Below are positions 55,449 through 64,000 of a DNA stretch of 64,000 bases, in pieces. The number at the start of each line of letters is the position of its first letter. The stretch's first letter is position 1. The translations under genes and the position numbers were made by a program. The DNA lies in NCBI GenBank assembly GCA_900095095.1, contig FMBT01000406.1, positions 1 to 64,000 of the forward strand, in the 5' to 3' direction. The DNA is from Fragilariopsis cylindrus CCMP1102 (lineage: Eukaryota > Bacillariophyta > Bacillariophyceae > Bacillariales > Bacillariaceae). The notes beneath the pieces were generated by a model. It searched no databases, was not told the origin of the DNA, and saw only the letters and a program-made list of their open reading frames with translations.

Positions 55449-58383
55449 ATGACTATGATAATTAATCCATTAGCATTATGTTTGTGTCTGCTTTCCATTA
55501 TTACGACCACAATAGTACCGGCATGTCGAGCGGACGATATTAAGGTACGATACAATGAATGATACTAGCTAGAGATTTTGACTCGCTTTTTTCACTCTCC
55601 ATTCGACTCGACTCTCAATCGACTCACAGCCATCTCTTCCTTTTCTGCTACTCTTTTTTGCAACGTCCTTTTATGTACAAAACATCAGTTAACATCTTCT
55701 TTACGAGGTACCACGACAGAACAACAGCAACAGCAGCAGAATCATCGAATTTTAGAACGTCCAGATCATCCATGTTTACTTGTACGTGTTGAAACAGAAT
55801 TTGGTAATGATATTACTGTAGGTGGGGAAGTTGTTCAAGATGCATTTATTGATGATGGCAGCTTAGGACCAAGTCATAAGGTGTTATGTGAATTAGTAGA
55901 CGATGATGTCGACAAAGCTGGTGGACAATACTTTGTACCTATTATGGGTATCGATGAAAGTCAATTAGATAATATTAAAAGTGGTGAAACTACATTAGCT
56001 GCTGAAGGTGCTGTTTTCCTAGATGGTGCGCTTCAAATTCCAGCTGATGCACAAATTGAATATGGTACGATTGATGATAATGATGGAAGACGACTACGAC
56101 AAAAACGACGACGATCATTATCAACCACAGGTACTAAACGTGTACTAGTCATTCGTGTCAATGCTGCCGATACAAGTACGTCCGCTACAATTAGTGAATT
56201 ATCAAATAATATTTTTGGTACATATGGTGATACCGTTACAATGAAATCACAATATAATCAATGCTCGTATGGGAAATTACAAATTGAACCCTTTGTGGGA
56301 CGGACTGAAACAGGTGTTTATGTCAACGGTGTTATTGATGTTAATATTGGGAATACGATGAACGGATCGGATCGTACAGATATCGAATCAGCTGTTGTTG
56401 TTGCTGCTAAAAATAAACTTGGTAACTTACGTGACGACTATGATCATGTCATGTTATGTCTTCCTTCTGGTTCATCAAGTAATAGATGGTAAGTTTTCTA
56501 TTTATTTAATGATGGCGGATGATGATGATGGATATCTATGAATTCGTTAACCCCGATTCATATTATTTTTCCTGTGATTTCTAAAAAATACATATTGCTC
56601 TATCGTTTTTTTTCCCTAAAGGATCGCGTACGCATATGTAAATTCATGGCTTTCTGTGTACAATGATAGATGGTGCCAAAAATTAAGTACGCAGGTTCAT
56701 GGTAAGTTTTTTCTTCTCTCGAAACATCAAAGAGTATTTGTCCTGGTCGTTCATGTCAAGAGAAAATAAGTAATTGTTTCGTTATATAGACAGTCCTTTC
56801 TAACCTCAGTTTCGTATTTCTGGTTGCTCGTCTTTTTTATCTTCAAATTGCGACGACGATAACAACGTGGATGAACAGAGCTGGCCCATAATTTTGGTTT
56901 GGCACATTCAGGTAGTGGCGGTATTTCGTACGGAGATAAAAGTGGGATGATGGGTTATAGCTACAACGAAGACGACTCACCAAAGCAATGTTTTAATCCG
57001 GCGAAAAGTTATGAGCTAGGTTGGTATAGCGACAAAGTCGTAGAATGGGATCCATTGTCACAAGGCACTTGGGTCGGTACAATTGTGGGTGTGTCAGACT
57101 ACGGCAACAAACAAATCGCAAATAGTAAAGTTGTCGTTAGAATTGATAGAGGTGGTAATGACCTTTATTTAGGATATAACCGTGAAAAGGGTATGAATTC
57201 TGGTGTGAAAGCTAACGGCGATCAAGTTACCATAGTTGAGGAAGATGAAGGATATTCCAAGTCAAATTTCATAGCCGGACTAAATCCCGGCAAGAGAAAG
57301 ACATTTAGTAATTTTAGGAATAGTGGCAGGACATTGTTTGTTGATTATATTAGTACCGATAGCAGTCGAAACGAAGCCAAGGTTGCTATATACTTTGATG
57401 ATTGTGTTTATCCTGGTTGCTGTGAAGGCTCATTGTGTGAAACCGCACCTCCACCTCCAACGTCTGCACCCACTGCTCGACCGGTAAGAAACCCCCTTGC
57501 AAAATTTTGGTCTTGGCTTAAATCACTCTTTTAATGATAACACAATCACACCATGCTGTATCTAATATATATATTCATACATTCAATTACTGTTTCTTCC
57601 TTTTTTATCACTTCTTTCTATACAAAACCTCATGTACATGGATTGCTAAATTCGATGGTTTAGACCGCAAGACCTGTTTCAGCACCGACACGAGCACCTG
57701 TTCCAGCACCGACACGAGCACCTGTTCCAGCACCGATATCCATCGCAAACAAAGACATCAAAGATTCACCGATCGTAGATCCTATCCTATACGAGATGGT
57801 TCCAAACCCCAAAAGACAAAGAGCGGAATATGTAGAAATTTACAACCCAGGCTCAACAAAAATCAATCTATCAGATTATCAAATTTGTTTTGGCAAAGGT
57901 ACTAAGACGACAACCTGCGATCAATTGACAAACAACTTCTATCTCGGATCTGGAGAGTACTATGTTTTATGTCGCGACCAGGTTTTTATGGAAGAAAACA
58001 ACATGTTACCAGCAGGTAGAATCTGTCATCAGGACGCTGGTAACAATTTCATGATACGCCATCGCAACCAGAGAGTTTTCCTGCAAAGAGACAACAGCCC
58101 TGTTGATACAGTCGAGATCACCAATGCTAACCGTAACAGAGAGAAAGCTTACGTCCGAAAAGGTGGATGCAATACTGCAGATACAGAAAATTCTAACGAT
58201 TGTTGGCAATGGAGAGAACCAGCAATGGCCACTATTTATGGTGACGACGATCAAACATTATCTGAGGCGGGAGTAGAGTATGATATCCAATCCTTACCAC
58301 CCTTTGATTTTGGTAGTAACGAAACATATACTATTGGCGATACTGCTGGCGACGAGATATTTTGGGACGATGTAGATCCTTGA
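55449..58383 (+). CDS. secreted M11 gametolysin-like zinc metalloprotease with lamin-tail-like domain, five exons
   Basis: Exons 55449-55544, 55689-56488, 56622-56701, 56879-57483 and 57664-58383 total 2,301 nt (766 residues) and close in frame. All four introns (144, 133, 177 and 180 bp) are GT-AG. The signal peptide is MTMIINPLALCLCLLSIITT. A pro-region follows, with RRLRQKRRRS near residue 208 as a likely furin-type site. The catalytic domain starts near KRVLVIRVNAADT. The zinc site HELAHNFGLAHSG is split by intron 3, and GMMGYSY is the Met-turn, as in gametolysins that digest cell-wall glycoproteins. After a Cys-rich end (DDCVYPGCCEGSLC) comes a Pro/Ala/Thr linker with APTRAPVP repeated. 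The last domain (EYVEIYNPGSTKINLSDYQI; YLGSGEYYVLCRD; FLQRDNSPVDTVEI) resembles a lamin-tail domain. Extracellular wall remodelling is likely. Confidence 0.9.
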
Positions 58384-60464
58384 TCATGCAAACCTGCCAA
58401 TGATTGATATCCAACTGAGATATGGACCAACGAAACAAATTTTCAACTAATAAATGCGTGTATCAAATTTATACAACGTACATTATACAACAAGCTAAGA
58501 ACCCTTGCGAATGGGGCTGGTTCTAATAATAATAATATAATCAAGAATTGACAGTATACAAACAAGTTAAGAACCCTTGTGAATGGGAATGGTTCTAATA
58601 ATAATATAATGAAGAAATGATAGTAGAAACCTTAACAATTAAAAATATAGTTAAGGATCATAATAAAAAGCTAGTTAGTTCTCGAATATATTAGAATAGA
58701 TTGTACTCGAATTGGTGGAAGATGTAGAAAGAAATGAATGAAATATCTTATACCTGCTATGATTTTGGAAGCAAGACCTTTGTTCAACAAGAAAAATAAT
58801 GCACTGGGAAAGTGGGATCCAGGCTCATTATGGGTGTAAGTGTAAGTTTTTGTTTCGATAACTGGTTGAGGCTTGTAGTAGAGAGTATGACTAGGAGTGT
58901 GTAGGTAAATTCTGAGTCTAGATGGTTTATTTCGTGGCTCCTTATATGTTGTGTGTGAGAAACATATAGTTTGCATAATTCTCATCTTTAATTATTGGAT
59001 CAACAAATGAATATACTCCCCCTACAGTACTAGTAATTGACAAAAAATGACAAAGCCAAAGTAGGGGTGAGTTGATACTACTTTTAGACAGTATTGGGGC
59101 ATCTTGCTGCCCCCCCTCCCCCTCCCAACCTTTCATCCACAGTAGTAATAATCCATCCATCAGGAAAGCATGGGATAATGATAGTAGTTTTTTTCTAACT
59201 CAACTCTGAAACTTCCTCACTTGTTTCAAAGCTCAAAATTCTGCAGATGCATAGGAAGGCAGGTCTACAGTGGTGCCAGAGGGAACAAACATAGGAACAT
59301 TATGACAAAGAATGTCATCCAATCAAACACACTGCTGCTGATGCCTCTCCAGAAATCACAAAAATAGTACATTATTTGGGTAGTTTCAATGTGCTGCTTG
59401 CTGTACTGTACTAATCTTTCCTTGTATTGGGATTACATACGTTATATTAGAGAGTCAATCACGTACTAGGCTATATATATTCCACATTGTATGGGTCAAT
59501 TATCTATGCAATGTACTGTACTGATACAGTAGGCTACAGACCAAAGATGCAAGTCCCCCAAAACTAATTCTGTGAAAGAGAAATCCCCCGAAAAGCATCA
59601 GGTGTCATTTAAGAAAACCTTCGAAAAATGTAGGCATTTTATTTTAAATAGGTCTCAGATGTTGCGTGATGCCTGTGTTTTGTACGAGATAGTACCAACG
59701 AGAAGTACAATAAGCACCAAGAGAACATGGTTAAGTTTTTGAGTTGAAGTATTATTTATATCACACGCCTTACCACGATTAACTATTGTAATGGGTTGAT
59801 AGGTTAATTGGGTGTTTATGGAATACGGTATCGTATATCTTTTGATTAAAGAATGATAGGAGGATATGGTAAACTAAATAATAGACGCGCCTAAACCACG
59901 AGGACTTCTTAAACAGCGCACGATGACGCATCGTTGGACTTCTCCTTCCAGTCACAATGCCCCTGGAGCTGTTTCATTTTCTCTCCTACTTTAAAAATTA
60001 TGCTCGGTTTAAAGGTGAGTTAGTTAATCATTATTCTCTCTAAGTTAAAAGTACGGTTTTTGATTGTTATCATCGCGGTACGGTATTTGAGTGATATTTT
60101 CTTATATAACACGTAATACAGGACCACGAGGAGCGAGGATTAATAACGCAACGATATATACGTCCCATGCAGGAATGAATGATACAATTGAACAGTATCT
60201 ATGCTAAGCTTCGTTTTGATTTGAACTTGATATTTAAAACTTTCCTATTTAGGATATGATGTAGTCGTACATGCATGGTTACAATGCACAATAAGTATCT
60301 CGTCCCCGCTCCGTCTAGTAATGATTTTCGAGAATGACAAAGTTAAACAAGTTAAACATTGTGTGTGAACTTCTTTTACTGACAATTCCATAAACGACTA
60401 CAGTAATATAAGAAGTACGCATGTGAGCGATCGTCGTCAATTATTTCACAATTACTAACTAAGA
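58384..60464. other. intergenic of 2.1 kb
   Basis: Holds a 70-bp tandem duplication at 58484-58623 and otherwise AT-rich DNA with no supported gene. Confidence 0.5.
58484..58623. repeat. two-copy tandem repeat, about 70 bp
   Basis: Copies about 58484-58554 and 58555-58623 share TATACAA, CAAG, TAAGAACCCTTG, GAATGGG, TGGTTCTAATAATAAT. Located about 100 bp after the M11 protease stop, possibly in its 3' UTR. Confidence 0.88.
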
Positions 60465-61638
60465 ATGAATATTAGAACAATTAAAACTAGTAATAACCAC
60501 AATAGTAATAGCAGTAAGAAGTACGTCGACGCGATTACCATGACAAACGGCAGCTGCAACGACAGCGACAACGACAGCGATATCACCGCAACAACAACAG
60601 CAACAGCGACAACCACCACCGAGGATCCGTCCATACTATGGGAACGATTACAAGAATCCCAACGACAACGCATGGAACTCATGGAAGAAGAAAGGATAAA
60701 ACTTCAAAATGAGATTGATTCAATGATCGCTGTTCTAGCAACACCAGTATCGGATAATGATATTATCGAAATTGATGCTGGTGGTAAGATTTTTAGAGCA
60801 CTACGTAGCACACTTTGTCGTGTCGCTCCTGCTGATACGATGTTTTCGTGTATGTTTAGTGGACGGCCGGAAGAGGATACACTACTTATTCGTGATGATC
60901 ACGGTCGTGTCTTCTTAGATCATGATCCAGAATTGATTGAAATCATTGTAAACTTTCTTCGTACGAGAAAAATCGAAAAACTATCATCGAAGCCAGTACG
61001 ATCGCCGAAAGTCCCCGAAGGAAAAAAGGACGAATTCGAATCTCTTTTACACTATTTTGGATTGACTGACTTTTTCTATCCACCACTTCCAGTTTCTCTT
61101 ACTTTGGATATTGCTAACATGGACGTAGTGCAGCCCAACGGGTTTGCAGTTCATGCCGCTAAAAGCAAGAACAAGATTCAATTGACTAAAGCAAGCGGGA
61201 GAAATTATATGACAAATCACATGTATTTCCTAGCTTCCAAACCATCACTCGATAATTCTAAACCATCACTCGATAATTCTAGACACGGTTCCTTCTGGAA
61301 GGTGACTATTGATGTGTTGCCAGATCGTCATTGGGTTTATCTTGGTATCGGTGCCGTCGATAAAAGTTTCCGAAGACTCAAGCAGTTACGGATGGTCGTG
61401 TGGATCCGGAGTTTGGCTCGGAGGATCGAAACTAAATGGAACTTCTGGTGGACAGAATTTACAGAAGGAGAAAGTCTCTACTTTCATTTAAAATTAAACA
61501 AATTGATTATGTTTAGCGTCCAGAAAAAATAGAAGATTTGTCATTGATATTGCTAAGAGTAGAATGGATCGCGAATATTACATCGATTTCAATTTATATG
61601 ATCCTGGAAACAAGATTTCCCTTGAACCATTAAAGTAA
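60465..61638 (+). CDS. BTB/POZ (KCTD-type) protein with SPRY-like C-terminus, frame-broken late
   Basis: Residues 1-85 are Ser/Thr/Asn-rich with a short helix (RQRMELMEEERIKLQNEIDS). A T1/KCTD-type BTB domain follows: IIEIDAGGKIFRALRSTLCR, FSCMFSGRPEE, VFLDHDPELIEIIVNFLRT and LLHYFGLTDFFYPP. KCTD proteins often act as oligomeric adaptors for cullin-3 ubiquitin ligases. The C-terminal part (GSFWKVTIDVLPDRHWVYLG) leads into a region where a different frame, 61380-61480, reads YGWSCGSGVWLGG, SPRY-like. Homology then returns to the first frame (ESLYFHLKLNKLI) and changes again at an A-run near 61527 to RRFVIDIAKSRMDREYYIDF, ending at TAA 61636-61638. A perfect 21-bp in-frame duplication (KPSLDNS twice) lies at 61239-61280. 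The BTB call is firm; the SPRY call is weaker. Confidence 0.8.
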
Positions 61639-62238
61639 AGACGAACGTGAATATCTTCTGCTTGAAGATTGAAAATAAAAAGGAGGTACAGTTACATTTT
61701 AGTTGCAAAACAAACTACACGTAACACTAGTATAACTAGAAGTTATTATCTACTTCAATTCACGTAGTCTATTCTTACTTTTCTTCATGTATACGGTACA
61801 ATGCGGTAACAAAGATAGAGCTTTTATTCCCCACACGTTCAAACCTACACACCCCACCTCGGCCCGCTGCCACCACCGTAAAGGCAGTGGCACGATACGA
61901 ATAGTTTTCTCATCATTTCTGTTATACCGTACGATGCTTCCAATGTGGAGAGAAAAAAGCGGAAGGAACGAATGATTGAAAAGCTATTGTGTTGTATTGT
62001 ATTGTATTGTTCCTATTGTCGTGTTTGTAATTCTATATTATTATTAATCTTATTCTATCTATGTATTCAATCTTGCATCGGTATTATGTTTTGTAGTGTA
62101 GTGTAGTGTTCGTTTTTTTTCTTAAAATTGAAATATTGTCTCAAGGTCATCATTCATGATTAGGTTTGAATAACATTCATCTTCATTAGAATCAATACGA
62201 TCTAAACCAAATGCTTTTACGACACAAAAGGATGGTGA
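61639..62238. other. convergent intergenic region
   Basis: No gene seen. TTGTA and GTGTA pentanucleotide runs lie near 61990-62011 and 62093-62109. Confidence 0.55.
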
Positions 62239-63020
62239 TCATCGATCATCATATAACGATGACGATGATGATGATGATGATAGAACTGGTGCTGGCAGAA
62301 ATGCACAACTTTCTTCAGAAACATATCGTGTACGTTGTGGTGGTAATGGTGGTGGTAATGCTGTCATCATCAACATTTTAGTTGACAAGCAATCATAATC
62401 ATTGACTTCATCTTCTTCTGCTGTTGTTGTTTCAACAACATTTAATATGGAAGTAAGAAGATCACTTGTTTTTAAACTTAATGATCTTGCTGTGATACAA
62501 TGATCACAAAGATCTTCTGTCGAATGACATTGGATTGGTTCAAAGCAGATGGTCGTAGTAGCAGCGATTGGTGTCATTTGTTGTCGTTGTTGTTGCTGTT
62601 GCTTCATCTTCTTGATGGCTTGACTCGATTTGTTGTTATTGTTATTGTTATTACTCTTCTTTCTGTTAGTTTTAACCAAATCTCTTATTGCGTGTCCAAC
62701 TTTGGTATTTGATTCATCTTCATTAATGGATACCAAAATGGTGATGATGATGACGATGATGCTGATGCTGATAATTTTCTTAAGAATTGTACACCATATT
62801 CATTTTGTAATTTATGTACAAGATTTCGTACCAATAATGTTTTTTCAAAACGACTTGATAAATTCATATAAGTTTGTACATGATCTTTAACTATTGATAT
62901 AAATTGAATATTACCACTATGATTATTGCATGATTTACCACGTCCACATAATACATCATTAGCAGTCGGCATAGTAATAATTGGTTGTTGTTGTTGTTGT
63001 TGTTGCTGTTGTTGCATCAT
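62239..63020 (-). CDS. DUF6824-like diatom protein, one frame break
   Basis: Starts MMQQQ with a Gln run, then NDVLCGRGKSCNNHSGNIQF, the hallmark opening of the domain often labelled DUF6824, which is very abundant in diatoms and has no known biochemical role. It continues YMNLSSRFEKTLLVRNLVHK and VQFLRKL; near 62735 FW is followed by a one-base frame change into VSINEDESNTKVGHAIRDLV, the expected end of the domain. The second part (62239-62736) is Asn/Gln/Ser-rich and ends SSSSSSSLYDDR. Its nuclear-factor-like composition suggests a regulatory role, but that is not shown. The missing base is probably a G in a TGG context. Confidence 0.8.
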
Positions 63021-64000
63021 TCTATTCTATTTTATTAGTTTATTTATTTTGATTTGTTTGTGCTTTTTGCGTTGTTAAATTGTGAGTAGATCGATTACTT
63101 GAAGGATGAGGTGCTGATCGAAACCTTGTACAGTAAGGTGAAATGGTTGAAGTCGTTAGTTCAACGTTCGTTTGGTCGCTCTTAGGTTTCTGTACTGTAT
63201 ACATTTTCGCAACACATTCCTCGTCGCGTGTGTAGCTTTTAACAGTAGCATTGTTGATTTCCTCTATCCCCTTCGTTAATTAATTTTTTTGTGGCATAAA
63301 TACAATAACAGCCAGCATAAATGTTCTTCTACGCTACACACAACATGATTCCCACACGATGAAAGCAACGCGCTATGATCACATCAGTTGCTCTCATCAT
63401 CGTCTATTGTATATCTAATTCCCAGGAAGATTCGACATTTTAGCTGGGAAGTTTGAGAAATCAGTTTGAATTCGCCACCATCCAATCCATCGATATCGGT
63501 AGACATGGCAGGATGATTTTTCTTCACCCCCATCCACATGCATTCGACAATGCGTATACAGTACTTGTAGCTAGGCTACGACGATGACGATGATGACGAC
63601 GAATACGACGATGATGACGACGATGATGACGATGATGACGATGATGACGATGAGGATGACGATACCGGTGTCTGGAGAATATTACACAACTGGGGAACAT
63701 AATATGAATAACGACATGCGATATACAATGCTCTCGTTAGAGAGTGAGAGGTGTATACACAATGATTTGTTTGAGAAGAAAGAAAAGAAAATCACATCCC
63801 TTTTCTTTGGTTTGCGTTCTACGAGAAAGATTACTGCCTTTTCAAATTTATCTCCATCAGCTCATCTCCCCCCTGCTCAACCACCAAAATCCGGGGGGGG
63901 GGGGGGGGGTGTCGAAGACAGCGATTTGGATTTTGGATCTTAGATGTTATTCAAATATTCGACTATAAAATAGGTTTGATTGTTATATTGTTGTTGTGCG
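63021..64000. other. intergenic to window end
   Basis: No supported gene. It contains a GATGAC triplet run (63580-63662) that opens meaningless Met/Thr ORFs and a G17 run at 63893-63909. Confidence 0.5.

Noticed and set aside
6505-58383. Reassigned stop codon (TGA or TAA as sense)
   Set aside because: TGA ends gene A and the M11 protease cleanly and TAA ends NRT2, LHC and gene B, so all act as stops.
63584-63943. Met/Thr-rich ORF
   Set aside because: Out-of-frame reading of a GATGAC triplet run followed by a G17 run.

Overview
The window looks like nuclear DNA of a diatom. Three things point there: a fucoxanthin-chlorophyll-type light-harvesting protein with a VSAFAP plastid-targeting junction; gene families expanded in diatoms (helicase-associated repeat proteins, HSF-type factors, DUF6824-like proteins, an M11 gametolysin-like protease); and short GT-AG introns, most with a GTAAG(T/A) donor. 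Genes are spaced by AT-rich intergenic DNA with many microsatellites. I cannot name the species. No rRNA, tRNA, viral gene or recognisable transposase or reverse transcriptase was found.

Layout. 1-7.6 kb: a frame-broken sulfotransferase-like gene, a 3-copy tandem repeat, a frame-broken multicopper oxidase with a C-terminal membrane anchor, and a minus-strand ankyrin protein. 8-12 kb: a plastid CreA-family protein and an NRT2 nitrate transporter, each with one intron. 11.9-16.2 kb is gene-poor and repeat-rich. 16.2-22.2 kb: two adjacent paralogues (A and B) with helicase-associated (HA) repeats; A also carries five Myb/SANT repeats. 22.9-26.5 kb: an LHC protein, a secreted Ala/Thr-rich protein and a 235-bp terminal-inverted-repeat element. 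26.6-32.5 kb: a PCIF1-like mRNA cap m6Am methyltransferase and an HSF. 33.5-38.0 kb: a poly-Asp HA protein (D) and an acylated-type CRAL-TRIO/GOLD-like protein. 39.2-46.4 kb: a large unknown membrane protein with PPPGF motifs, a fragment of an extended SDR, and a five-repeat HA paralogue (C). 47-51 kb: VPS25 of ESCRT-II and a secreted GxK/SWGGYY repeat protein with RXL sites that resembles diatom biosilica proteins. 50.7-55.4 kb is gene-poor. 55.4-64 kb: an M11 protease fused to a lamin-tail-like domain, a BTB/SPRY-like protein and a DUF6824-like protein.

The genes do not form a pathway. Two themes stand out. First, four HA-repeat genes lie within 30 kb, and three of them share an unrecognised duplicated motif (Y-x-x-W-x-x-G-x-W-C-aromatic-L-L-P) and clusters of SUMO-type psi-K-x-E sites. 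Second, many genes are split by one-base frame changes, several of them at homopolymers or short repeats, while domain homology continues in the next frame. That pattern fits uncorrected long-read indels better than true decay, so several models below are joined across frame breaks. Spliced models of NRT2, VPS25, CRAL-TRIO and the M11 protease close perfectly in frame without any correction.
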